The notes beneath the pieces are model-generated. The model had not been told where the DNA came from and did not search any database. It worked only from the letters and a program-made list of their open reading frames with translations. DNA of 64,000 bases from Hydrangea macrophylla (Eukaryota; Streptophyta; Magnoliopsida; Cornales; Hydrangeaceae): contig CM066991.1 in the NCBI GenBank assembly GCA_033977485.1, positions 131,769,999 to 131,833,998 on the forward strand, read 5' to 3'. Shown here piece by piece: positions 13,095 through 22,503 of this stretch. Made by a program: the position numbers and the translations under genes. Positions within the stretch are counted from its first letter, which is position 1. Each line of letters begins with the position of its first letter.

Positions 13095-13243
13095 GCCTTA
13101 ATCGCGGCACACGCGGTTTTTCGCGGCAGTCCGTGACTGCCGTGCGGCACTCACGGAGTGCCATTGCGGCACTCGGCGAGTGCCGCGCGGCAGTTAACCG
13201 ACTGCCGCGCACGGAAAAATGAGTGCCGCGTTTGAGGGCAGTG
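13095..13243. repeat. GC-rich hairpin cluster upstream of the antisense gene
   Basis: Short inverted repeats such as GGCAGTCCGTGACTGCC and GGCACTCGGCGAGTGCC, the same vocabulary as the LTR cluster. They lie just upstream of the presumed 5' UTR of the plus-strand gene at 13482, so they may be part of its promoter. Confidence 0.8.
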
Positions 13244-13367
13244 GCTTAAAACCGCCGGGGTTCTCTCATTTCGTTCATTCTCTCAACTCCCTTCATCTCG
13301 GAATCTCTCTGGAGAAATTTTTCTCCCATCCTTTCTTTGCCTCTGTATTGATCCACGACATTCACAG

Positions 13368-13470
13368 GTATGTTATTTTTGATCAAGACTCGATCAAACT
13401 CTTTTATTTCATTGTTTTTTTGAATTTTCATGAATTTTAAACGTGTGAATCTCTCTTTTCCTCTTGACAG
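13368..13470 (+). other. Predicted intron of the antisense gene
   Basis: Donor CACAG/GTATGT and acceptor TTTTCCTCTTGACAG with a T-rich interior. It would separate a 5' UTR exon starting after the hairpin cluster from the coding exon. Inferred from splice signals only. Confidence 0.5.
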
Positions 13471-13481
13471 ATTATGGGACC

Positions 13482-13985
13482 ATGTTATCTACCGGGGCAC
13501 CCTTCGTCTTGCAGGTTTGGCTCATGGAACGCCTCGACCTCTTCATTCACCCTTTGCATCTTCGCGGGCCACTCTCTTATGACCGTATGGAGGTCCATTG
13601 CTTATTTCATTCTGCCGACGCGTGGCTTGTTTGGCTCCAGGGCCTTTCTTCCAGTGACATTTGTTGGATCTGCCCTCAATGGACTCCTCGTTCTGTTGCT
13701 GTACGTCTTCCTGGGCGACCTGGCATCTGGCTGCCGGGCTTGAGTGCCACTACCTTCTACATTCCCGATCGGGTGGTTCGCCAGTTTGGGCTTCTGCAGG
13801 ATACTACTGAATCTGTGACTGCTGATTTCACCAGGGGTTCTACTCTGCGTCCTCCCATTGTGAAGGCTTTCATAGAGGCTTGGTCGAGTAGGATGGCTGC
13901 TCCGTTCTCGATGGTTCCTGCTCCGACTGTGCCTACTACCCAGTATCTTCTAGAGGTCCAGGCCTTGGTTGCAAGGCGAGCTTGA
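13482..13985 (+). CDS. Antisense gene in the Tat element: partial plant mobile domain (PMD-like) protein
   Basis: A 167-residue frame opposite in strand to gag-pol. Near the N-terminus, FVLQVWLMERLDLF fits the LLQxWxWER block of PMD (aminotransferase-like) proteins, and at about 87-104 TFYIPDRVVRQFGLLQDT fits their VPxRVxRQFGxxQ signature. A full PMD is some 350 residues, so this is the C-terminal half only. PMDs occur in MAIN/MAIL1 genes, Mutator-like elements and some Ty3 elements. A pyrimidine-rich 5' leader (13245-13367), an intron with donor CAG/GTATGT (13368) and acceptor CTCTTGACAG (ending 13470), and AATAAA at 13999-14004 support a spliced, polyadenylated transcript. An earlier ATG at 13474 opens another frame (to 13743), so the true start is uncertain. 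The role in the element is unknown. Confidence 0.72.
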   Translation: MLSTGAPFVLQVWLMERLDLFIHPLHLRGPLSYDRMEVHCLFHSADAWLVWLQGLSSSDICWICPQWTPRSVAVRLPGRPGIWLPGLSATTFYIPDRVVRQFGLLQDTTESVTADFTRGSTLRPPIVKAFIEAWSSRMAAPFSMVPAPTVPTTQYLLEVQALVARRA

Positions 13986-14004
13986 CAGACACATGCATAA
14001 TAAA

Positions 14005-14327
14005 GTAGACGAAAACAGGGAAAAGCTTGCTATTTTACAAAACTTTCTGACAGACCCTGCCTACTCTTTTCACGCTTCTGAATGTGATTTTTATTATTTT
14101 CCTTTTCAAGAAGTGTTGTCATGATAAAATCAGAAGTGTTCACCCCTTCAATTAATCTTTTATGAAGTATTCTCCTTTCAATGTCTTTACTTGGCTCTTT
14201 ACTCTGCTGTTTTGTTTTCTACTCATTCCATTCCATGAATTTTCATTTGTTCCTTTATAGTACTTATTTTGACAGCCAGGTGACCTGAGGGATGGTTTTG
14301 TATCTGGGTTCTTCGGCTAGCAAACGA
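14005..14327. other. Spacer downstream of the antisense gene
   Basis: T-rich DNA with no frame of note, between the antisense gene's AATAAA and the first GTTTGCCCC motif. I see nothing more in it. Confidence 0.5.
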
Positions 14328-14596
14328 AGTTTGCCCCTGGTTTTGGGGCTTCGAAGTGGTTCCGGGCAAACGCCAGTTTGCCCCTAGTTTAGCACACATA
14401 TTTTTTGCTTTTAGGTTTCCTTTGGCCGAAGGCTTTTTGAGAGCCCGCCTACTTATCCCCGAGTGGGCGTCAGGCCTGCAGTAGTTCAGCTTGAGATTTG
14501 AAAGAATACGCCGCCCGGGCGGTTTTATTTAAATGACCGAACCAAGTAGGTTGCCTACGTATCCCCTAACGGGAATCAGGTCAAGCGTAGTTCATC
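14328..14596 (-). repeat. Duplicated 3'-end module, copy next to pol
   Basis: It contains GTTTGCCCCT twice (14328 and 14369 regions), then GCCTACGTATCCC, GGAATCAGGTCAAGC and CGTAGTTC. It matches the module at 11669-11882 in order of motifs. In sense it lies just after the pol stop, so it looks like an ancestral polypurine tract and 3' end left inside the element. Confidence 0.6.
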
Positions 14597-14624
14597 AAGG
14601 TAGGAGGCTCTGAAAGAAATGGTT

Positions 14625-17600
14625 TCAAGCAAAGTATTTTTTGAGGCGATCGAGGTTAATTGGCTGTTTAAATTCAACCCCGTCCAGGTCCATGAGATAA
14701 GCCGCTCCTCCTGAAAGGAGGGTCTTAATGATGTATGGTCCGACCCAGTTGGGTTTGAATTTTCCTCTGGGGTCATAAACGGGCACTTTTAGTTCTTTGA
14801 GGACCAGGTCACCCTCAGCAAGCTTCCTCGGGCGAACCTTTTTGTTGAAAGCACGAGCTACCCTCTTCTGGTACCCCCGAGTATGGTTTATCGCGGTCAA
14901 CCTCTTTTCATCAAGCAGCATCAATTCCTCATATCTCCCTTGTATCCATTCTGATTCCGTCACTTCACATTCTGTCAAGACTCTGAGAGAGGGTATTTCC
15001 ACCTCGACTGGAAGGACTGCTTCCATCCCGTAGACCAATGAGTATGGCGTAGCGCCCGTTGAAGTTCTCACTGAGGTCCGGTATCCCCATAAAGCGAATG
15101 GCAGCTTCTCATGCCAATCTTTGTATGTATCTGTCGTCTTCCCCAAGATTGCTTTAACATTCTTATTTGCTGCCTCTACTGCTCCATTCGTCTGGGGCCT
15201 ATATGGGGATGATTGATGGCGAGTGATCTTATATTTCTCTAAGAGCGGGATAACTTCCCCCTGGAAATGGCTACCGTGATCGGAGATAAACTCGTTCGGG
15301 ACTCCATATCTGCAGATTATGTTCTTCTCAATAAAACTCACCACATCTTTGGCTTTCAAAGTCGCATACGAGGCTGCTTCTACCCATTTGGTAAAATAAT
15401 CGATTGCCACGATGATGTATCGGTGTCCATTGGAAGCTTTCGGGACTATCTCACCAATGATGTCGATTCCCCACACAGAAAATGGCCACGGGGTGGTCAT
15501 GCTATAGAGTTGTGACGGCGGGGTATGCATCAGATTTGCATGAATCTGACACTTGTGACACCTTCTGACATACTCACAACAGTCTTTGTCCAAGGTCGTC
15601 CAATAGTACCCTTGCCGGATGATCTTTTTTGCCAGCATGTGCCCATTCATGTGGGGCCCGCATACTCCCTCATGTATCTCCTCCATCATCCTCTTAGCTT
15701 CCCTTCCGTATAAACACTCTAAATTATACCCGGTGTAGGACTTCTTCCATAGTTTGTCCGCGTAGACCACGAATTGGGCAGCGAATCGTCGGATTGCCTT
15801 CTTGTCCTTTTCTGAGGCTCCCTCGGGGTATTCCCCTTCTCTGATGAATTTCCAAACGTCTTCATACCACGGCACTTCGTCGTCTCCTTCTATGGCCGCG
15901 ATCTTTTCAAATGACGGTTGATTCCTTACTTCTATGGATAGCGGGATCATGGCAATTTTGGAAGGAATTTGGATCATTGAGGCTAAAGTAGCCAAAGAGT
16001 CGGCTAGTTGATTTTCTTCGCGGGGGAGATAGTAGAAAGAAATCTTTTGAAATTGTGCCTTCAGGCTTTCCAGATAGTCATGATAAGGTCTCAACTTCTC
16101 ATGTTTTACCCTCCAATCTCCTCGGACCTGGGATATGATCAAGTTGGAATCCCCGAAGACATCAATCTGTCCGACTTTCAAAGCCAAGGCCGCTTCCATT
16201 CCGATTATGCAGGCTTCGTACTCTGCGGTATTGTTGGTTGAGTCGTATTTGAGTTTGACAGCCAATGGGGTAGGGACCCCTTCGGGTGCTATGAGAATGA
16301 CTCCGACTCCGTAACCTAACTGGTTGGCTGCTCCATCAAAGTACATTTTCCACAACTCCTCCTTGACCTCCATTATTCCTTCATCTGGGAACTTGAAGTC
16401 TCCCTTGTCCTCAGATTCTATAGCGAGATCGGCTAAGAACTCGGCGACAGCCCTTCCTTTTACAGACTTGGCGGTGACATACTTGATGTCGAACTCAGCC
16501 AGCATCATAGTCCAACGGGAAATCCTACTGGTCAAGACGGGTTTTTCGAACAGGTATTTTAATGGGTCCATTCGGGATATCAGGGTCACGGGGAAGGCTA
16601 GCATGTAGTGGCGGAGACGACGGGTACACCAAACCAAGGCCCAACAAGCCTTCTCCAAAGGTGAGTACTTCAACTCATATCCGACCATTCTTTTACTCAA
16701 GTAGTAAATGGCTTTCTCTACGTGCCCCTCTTCTCCTTCTTGGGCCAACATACATCCCATCGAATCCTCGGATACAGAGAGATAAAGTAACAGGGGTCTC
16801 CCAGGTGAAGGCGGTGACAAAACAGGTGGATTCTGGAGGTAGGTTTTGATTTTATCGAAGGCTTGTTGACACGGAGTGTCCCATTTGAATCTCTCTCCCT
16901 TTCTGAGTAGTTTGAAAAGTGGGTCGCAGGTCAAGGTGAGTTTGGAAATGAAGCGGCTGATGAATTGTATCCTCCCCAAAAATCCCCTCAGTTCTTTCTC
17001 ATTTTTTGGTGGCTGCATTTCGGTTATTGCTTTTATCTTGGTAGGATCCACCTCTATTCCCCTCTGAGTAATAAGGAAACCTAATAACTTCCCGGTGGTG
17101 ACTCCGAATGTGCACTTTTGCGGGTTTAGCCTCATTTTGAACTCCCTCAATCTCTCAAAGAATTTTCTCAAAGCCTCAAGGTGTCCTCTCCTCTTTTTGG
17201 ATTTCACAATCATGTCATCCACATACACCTCTACCTCTTTGTGGATCATATCGTGCAGTAACGTGGTGGCATCCCTTTGATAGGTTGCGCCCGCGTTCTT
17301 GAGTCCGAATGGCATGACCCTATAGCAATATGTTCCCCACGGAGTGATGAACGTGGTTTTCTCTCTATCCTCGGGAGCCATGAGGATTTGATTATACCCG
17401 GAGAACCCATCCATAAAAGATAGAAGTTCATGTCCTGCGGTGTTATCAACTAGCACGTCGATGTGGGGTAATGGGAAGTCGTCTTTAGGGCTTGCTTTGT
17501 TCAAATCCCGAAAATCCACGCAAACCCTAACACGACCATCCTTTTTTGGGACAGGCACAATGTTGGCAATCCACTCGGGATACTCGGTGACCATCAAGAA

Positions 17601-20600
17601 TCCAGCTCTTAATTGCTTTTCAACTTCCTCTTTTACTTTGAGTGCCCATTCTGGCCTCATTCGCCTCAATTTCTGTTTTATGGGTTTGGAATTAGGAAAG
17701 AGGGGGATGTGGTGTTGGACTATTTTTGGATCAATACCTGGCATATCATTGTAAGACCATGCAAAAACATCTTTGAATTCATTTAATAGACTGATTAGTT
17801 CTGTACTTTCTTTATTGCTAAGTGTAGAGCCGATGAAGACATTTTGAGGATTATTCTCATTTCCAAGATTAATTGTTAGGGTGTCCTCAATGATTTTACA
17901 TGCAGATTCTTTTTCTTTTTCAATTAGTTTTTGCAGTTCAATAGGTATTTCATGATCATCACATTCATCACATTCATTAAGCGCGTTCGAGTAGGCAGAA
18001 TCAGTCATACTTTCATTGATTTTCTTTGGAGTGATTACAACAGACATGGAAATTGAAAGACGCCTCATTTGGGCCATTACAGACTCTGGGTGTGGGGGGA
18101 ACCTATCACTAGACTCAAGAACCCACTCCTTCTTGTGCTCTCCTCCCAGGCCAGTAATAAGGTATTCTTCCGGACCTCCTGTCTTGGTCATTTTCTCCAT
18201 CTCTTCTTCCTCAGCCTTTCCTTCCTCATCTTCTTCACTTTCGGCGGCTTCCTCCACTATGCCCTCGACGTATTCACCTTTGGTCTTCCCAGGATCCTCC
18301 TTTGTGACTTCTGCGCTTCCTTCGCCTAACAGATCTTTCATGGCAGAACCGTCCAGCATACCAACCCAGTCTTTGGCAGCAACAGATTTTTCAGGTACTT
18401 GCAAAAATGGATCTTTGTACTCAGAAAATTCATGGGAGAAGAAGATCTCGAACCCCGGCTTCATGCATTTGTCTTTTTGATCCATCCATGGTTCTGGGAA
18501 ACCACAGAAGGGAAAATCTTCTCCTTCCTTCACAAAATACCCGTTGAGGGTCTTCAAGTAAGGATCCATCGGTGCGTTGACGGCCCTCTTCTTGGTTCTC
18601 AGCTCCTTCTTTGTTGGTTGATACCCGAGACCGTGAGTATGAGTTTGAGTAGGGATTCTTGGGGCCTCCGGCAGGCCTTGAAGATTCTTCCCCAACCCCA
18701 ATCCTGGAAAGAAACCCATCTTCTTCATGATTCCGGCGACGACTGGACTAGCATATTGATCAAAATGGGGCGGTAGGGACTCTCCCGACTTTCCTTTTTC
18801 TATCGCGCCGATGAACTCGAATCCTCCCATTTTTGCTTCTTCTTCTTGTAGCTGTAGCTCTAGGACCGGTGCACTTGACGATGCTTCAGATGATCGAACC
18901 CAACTGTCTCCGAGGATATCACAGACTTTGTTTTCCCAGACATACTTAACCTTTTGATGAATTGTCGATGGGATAGCGCCCAGACTGTCCAACCAAGGTC
19001 TTCCCAGCAGCAGATTAAAAGAAGCGGGGATATCGATGATTTGGAACTCAGCTTCCTTGTCCATTGATCCGATAGCAAGGTTAAGAAAGATGATGCCCAT
19101 GACTGTCCTTTGGGTGTTATCATATGCCCGGACCTTTTGTTGAGACGGCACAAAAGAAGATTCGTCCAAGCCCATTCGTTTGGCTGTGCGGAAAGGACAC
19201 ACATTAAGAGCAGACCCGTTGTCAACGAGACAAGCGGGTACGGTGTTCCCCAAACATTCAACAGTGATGTACAAAGGCTTATTGAACATGGGCCCTCCCG
19301 GTGGTAAGTCATTTGATGAGAAAGCAATAGCCAAAGTTGGAACTTTATTGATCAGCCCTACAAGGTCTTCCGGGGTGGTGTCGATAGACACGTCAGACTG
19401 ATTAAGGGCGTCTAAGACCGCCTGCCTATGACGTTTGGAGGCAATCAGCAATCCCCAAACAGTAATGTTAGCCTGAGTCTTCTTCATCTGCTTGAGGACT
19501 CTATCCTCTTCTTCTTCCTCGTTCATCTTTCCTTTCCCTTTCTCTAGCTCCCTTCCCGGGTGATCTTCCTCTAATTCATGTGGCTTGAAGTGCCTACCAG
19601 ACCGAGTCAAGTGGTCAATTTCTTCTTTTGCCCAAATATCGTCGGTTTCTGAAACGGTCTTTGGGCCCTCTTCTACCTCTTCGTCGCTTTGGTACCATAG
19701 ATCATCTTCCCCTACCAGGCCTATGTTCCGATCATTGCTTTCTTGGACCCACCAATCTGACTGCTCCGTTGCTTCATTCTCCCATATCCCCGGCTGGCTT
19801 CCAGTCGTACAGATTTCCGGATTTTCTGGTAACTGATAGGACTTCCTTGGTTCCCCGACCTTGGTGATTAGCTTGGACGGATCGAATGTCACTTCTTCTA
19901 CTCCCAAGAAGTAAAGACCCCGCGGCGGCGGTACGGCACGATGGTTTGGCAGTGGATTCTTGGTAACATTGGGAGCCTTGACAGGTGGCTCGGATATCAC
20001 TTTGTTGTCAATGAGGTCCTGTATGTCGTGCCTTAACCTCATGCACCGATCGGTCGAGTGGCCCTTTTGTTGGTGATATTTACAGTAGAGATCTCCTTTG
20101 AAGTACGGCGGGAGTGGACTCGGCGGGGGTCGAGGTTCCAACTGGCGGAGATGCCCTTTTGCTAACAGCCTGTCGAGGGCGGTTGATAATGATACTCCCA
20201 AATCTGAAAACTTCCTCATTGGCTTGTCTTCCCCTCCCCTTGGATGACTTCTGGTGATATCGAATTTCTTCTCCGGCTCGCTAAGTGCATTGACATCGGT
20301 GGGGCCAGAGTGACCCCCCGAATGTCCTCCATTCGACCCATAACTAGGCCTTCGATATCGGTTCTGTGGTTCTTCCTTCTTGATTGTTCCTTCTTGGATC
20401 GCATCTTCGATTCTCGTCCCTACGTCAAATACCTCAGCAAAGGTATTGATTGACTGGAATCTCATCTTTTCCTGATAAACTGGCTGTAGATTTTTCATCA
20501 ACATTCGGATTTGGTCCTTCTCGGACGGTCTTTGTACCATTTTCGCAGCTTTCCCTCTCCAACGGCTTAAGTACTCAGCGAATGATTCTTTGTTCCCCTG

Positions 20601-21260
20601 CCTGGTTGTTTCCAAATCTCGGACAGTAACATCCAAGTCTTGGTTGTATTCGTACTGCGCCACGAATGCTTTAATCACTTCTTCCCATACCCTGGTTTTG
20701 CTTGGTTCAAGAGTGAGATACCAAGACAGAGCGGCTCCGGTCAAAGTCTGTTGGAATAGGACTGCCATCATGATAGTGCTCAATCCGCTTGGTTGGAAAG
20801 CCCCGATACACATTCGGACGTGACTGCGGGGGTTGCCTGTGCCATCAAATTTGTCAAAGACGGGCATTTTGAAACCGGCCGGCAGTGTCTCGTGGACTCC
20901 GTCGTACAACCCTTCCAGTTCCATTAGGTAGGTATCCACCCCTTGAGCCTTGCGCATTACCCTCTCCAATTTTTCTATCTTCTCGGTCAGCAGCTTCTCC
21001 TTCTCATCTTTTTCCCTGTCCCTGTTGGCTCTCAGCGCATCATTCCAGTGTGCCTCTTGGTCGTCGAACCAATCCCCATCTCCTCCTCCCATAGGCGGGT
21101 CCATGACAGGCGGAACCACATGTGGCGGTCGGCGGTTCAGCTCCTCTATCATTCCCATCATTCGATTCATGTTTTCAGCCTGTCTTCGCATCTGTTCTGC
21201 CTGCTGTTCAACTAGTACCCTCAGTCCGGTCATCTCTTCATTGTTTCTCTCTTCAGCCAT
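14625..21260 (-). CDS. Gag-Pol polyprotein of a Tat-lineage Ty3/gypsy retrotransposon
   Basis: One uninterrupted frame. I place the start at ATG 21260 (MAEERNNEE), seven codons inside the longest frame. Residue numbers below count the longest frame (2,218 codons from 21281). Coiled-coil N-terminus and gag (about 130-300); a CxxHxxxxHxxxxC knuckle (400-413), the Tat variant of CCHC; protease with VDNGSALN (685-692) and LLLGRPWLD; G-patch MGFFPGLGLGKNLQG (855-869); reverse transcriptase with YVDD (1353-1356); a first RNase H (about 1470-1590) in which the usual first Asp is replaced (LSVSEDS); an additional RNase H (about 1645-1770) keeping FDGAAN, AEYEA, GDSN and ADSLA; integrase with H1870, H1877, C1908, C1911 and catalytic D1940, D2001, E2036. 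It ends DRLKKYFA with no chromodomain. It lacks the intron and frame break known in Ogre. Confidence 0.96.
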   Translation of the reverse strand: MAEERNNEEMTGLRVLVEQQAEQMRRQAENMNRMMGMIEELNRRPPHVVPPVMDPPMGGGDGDWFDDQEAHWNDALRANRDREKDEKEKLLTEKIEKLERVMRKAQGVDTYLMELEGLYDGVHETLPAGFKMPVFDKFDGTGNPRSHVRMCIGAFQPSGLSTIMMAVLFQQTLTGAALSWYLTLEPSKTRVWEEVIKAFVAQYEYNQDLDVTVRDLETTRQGNKESFAEYLSRWRGKAAKMVQRPSEKDQIRMLMKNLQPVYQEKMRFQSINTFAEVFDVGTRIEDAIQEGTIKKEEPQNRYRRPSYGSNGGHSGGHSGPTDVNALSEPEKKFDITRSHPRGGEDKPMRKFSDLGVSLSTALDRLLAKGHLRQLEPRPPPSPLPPYFKGDLYCKYHQQKGHSTDRCMRLRHDIQDLIDNKVISEPPVKAPNVTKNPLPNHRAVPPPRGLYFLGVEEVTFDPSKLITKVGEPRKSYQLPENPEICTTGSQPGIWENEATEQSDWWVQESNDRNIGLVGEDDLWYQSDEEVEEGPKTVSETDDIWAKEEIDHLTRSGRHFKPHELEEDHPGRELEKGKGKMNEEEEEDRVLKQMKKTQANITVWGLLIASKRHRQAVLDALNQSDVSIDTTPEDLVGLINKVPTLAIAFSSNDLPPGGPMFNKPLYITVECLGNTVPACLVDNGSALNVCPFRTAKRMGLDESSFVPSQQKVRAYDNTQRTVMGIIFLNLAIGSMDKEAEFQIIDIPASFNLLLGRPWLDSLGAIPSTIHQKVKYVWENKVCDILGDSWVRSSEASSSAPVLELQLQEEEAKMGGFEFIGAIEKGKSGESLPPHFDQYASPVVAGIMKKMGFFPGLGLGKNLQGLPEAPRIPTQTHTHGLGYQPTKKELRTKKRAVNAPMDPYLKTLNGYFVKEGEDFPFCGFPEPWMDQKDKCMKPGFEIFFSHEFSEYKDPFLQVPEKSVAAKDWVGMLDGSAMKDLLGEGSAEVTKEDPGKTKGEYVEGIVEEAAESEEDEEGKAEEEEMEKMTKTGGPEEYLITGLGGEHKKEWVLESSDRFPPHPESVMAQMRRLSISMSVVITPKKINESMTDSAYSNALNECDECDDHEIPIELQKLIEKEKESACKIIEDTLTINLGNENNPQNVFIGSTLSNKESTELISLLNEFKDVFAWSYNDMPGIDPKIVQHHIPLFPNSKPIKQKLRRMRPEWALKVKEEVEKQLRAGFLMVTEYPEWIANIVPVPKKDGRVRVCVDFRDLNKASPKDDFPLPHIDVLVDNTAGHELLSFMDGFSGYNQILMAPEDREKTTFITPWGTYCYRVMPFGLKNAGATYQRDATTLLHDMIHKEVEVYVDDMIVKSKKRRGHLEALRKFFERLREFKMRLNPQKCTFGVTTGKLLGFLITQRGIEVDPTKIKAITEMQPPKNEKELRGFLGRIQFISRFISKLTLTCDPLFKLLRKGERFKWDTPCQQAFDKIKTYLQNPPVLSPPSPGRPLLLYLSVSEDSMGCMLAQEGEEGHVEKAIYYLSKRMVGYELKYSPLEKACWALVWCTRRLRHYMLAFPVTLISRMDPLKYLFEKPVLTSRISRWTMMLAEFDIKYVTAKSVKGRAVAEFLADLAIESEDKGDFKFPDEGIMEVKEELWKMYFDGAANQLGYGVGVILIAPEGVPTPLAVKLKYDSTNNTAEYEACIIGMEAALALKVGQIDVFGDSNLIISQVRGDWRVKHEKLRPYHDYLESLKAQFQKISFYYLPREENQLADSLATLASMIQIPSKIAMIPLSIEVRNQPSFEKIAAIEGDDEVPWYEDVWKFIREGEYPEGASEKDKKAIRRFAAQFVVYADKLWKKSYTGYNLECLYGREAKRMMEEIHEGVCGPHMNGHMLAKKIIRQGYYWTTLDKDCCEYVRRCHKCQIHANLMHTPPSQLYSMTTPWPFSVWGIDIIGEIVPKASNGHRYIIVAIDYFTKWVEAASYATLKAKDVVSFIEKNIICRYGVPNEFISDHGSHFQGEVIPLLEKYKITRHQSSPYRPQTNGAVEAANKNVKAILGKTTDTYKDWHEKLPFALWGYRTSVRTSTGATPYSLVYGMEAVLPVEVEIPSLRVLTECEVTESEWIQGRYEELMLLDEKRLTAINHTRGYQKRVARAFNKKVRPRKLAEGDLVLKELKVPVYDPRGKFKPNWVGPYIIKTLLSGGAAYLMDLDGVEFKQPINLDRLKKYFA

Positions 21261-21281
21261 CTCGACGTATCCTCTTCTCAC

Positions 21282-22450
21282 TAACCTTGCCGTAGGACCT
21301 CTAAACCACCCTTGGTTTGCTATTTTTGCTCCTACAATAAATTTTGGAAATTTCTTTTTAGAAAAACCCTTTTTTCTTTATTTTAGCAAAACCTTTATTT
21401 TGTAAGTCATGCGGATGCAAATGCATGTGTGTGTGTGTGCCTACTCCATATGCAAAAGAAAGGAAAATTCTAGTCCTAACACATAAAGCACATAATCACA
21501 TAGAATCCTCATTCATGTCAAATGCGCCAACTTCACCTATCATTGTGATCCTTACTACCCCTTCAAAGGTCGGGCGAAATATTTTCGAAATTCGTTTGAA
21601 AAGTATTTCTTTAAATGATGGGATTTTTCAAAAACAATTCTCAAGGATTTTGAAAAAAATGAAAATGTTTCTCAATAACTATGATTGGATTGAAATTTTG
21701 CTTTGAAATTCATTTGAAGAGCATTTCTTCCCAAAATAATTCTCAAAGATTAGTTTGGGGCTTTTAATCAAAAGTGAACTCCAAAGATTTTTTTTGAAAG
21801 AGCAATTGAAAACTTTGGAATAAAGATTACAAAAATCCATTTGCTTTCAAAGATGGATTTAAAATTCTTTGGGTAGAAGGATCACATGATCGGATTATCA
21901 CCGTACTTTCCATGGGTTTGGATACATACAAGGTCAATGATGCTTAGCTAACATGGTATAAGAAGTACAACCTTATAACCAAGGTTCAGCATATTCCCAA
22001 ATGTCGTGGGACATGAGAAGGAATTGCTAAAAGGTGATTAGAGGGTTATACATCTTTTATCAAGCAAGCATTGTCACCATCTCAAATAATCCCCTTTGGG
22101 CATACAAAACTCCCTAGCACATAGTCCTAATCAAGAGTTGATTTCCTAAGATTGAAAGGTTCTATGAAAACTACTATGCAAAAGCTGGGATTTGGTCAAA
22201 TAAGGGACCCTTGACACACATCCGATAGGATGCTTAATATACCAAATCATGGTACGAGATCAAGGGTGATCACACGGTCCCATGATGACTTGACCGACCG
22301 GGTTGCCCCGAGCCTCCAAGGTCATAGTTCCGTGCAATCGACTGGCTAGACATGCAAGTGAAATGCAACAGGCACACAAAGATTAATTAATTCAATTAAA
22401 AGGATGTTTTTTTTCAAGTCTAATCCTCAAGTGAACCCAAAATCAGAATT
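21282..22450 (-). other. Leader of the Tat element between primer site and gag
   Basis: About 1.2 kb of AT-rich DNA without a supported gene; Ogre elements have an extra ORF here and this one does not. It should hold packaging and dimer signals. A TG-repeat lies at about 21427-21440. Confidence 0.6.
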
Positions 22451-22500
22451 CTGGTCTGCGAAACCAGAGATTCTGGGTTCGATCCCCAGCAGAGTCGCCA
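22451..22500 (+). other. Primer-binding region: copy of the 3' half of tRNA-Arg with CCA
   Basis: On the plus strand these 50 bases fold as positions 27-76 of a tRNA: anticodon arm CTGGT/CTGCGAA/ACCAG, variable loop AGATT, T arm CTGGG/TTCGATC/CCCAG, acceptor strand CAGAGTC, discriminator G, CCA. Its complement is the primer site, three bases (GAT) from the 5' LTR at 22504. From memory it equals plant tRNA-Arg(ACG) except for G in place of A at position 34. A usual primer site is 12-18 nt; this one is 50. It is not a tRNA gene, since the 5' half is missing. Confidence 0.88.
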
Positions 22501-22503
22501 GAT

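Noticed and set aside
14797..21405. Many plus-strand frames opposite gag-pol
   Set aside because: They are shadows of the strongly coding minus strand; none has a recognisable domain.
22451..22500. tRNA-Arg gene
   Set aside because: Only positions 27-76 are present and CCA is encoded; the D arm and 5' acceptor strand are missing. It is the primer-site region of the element.
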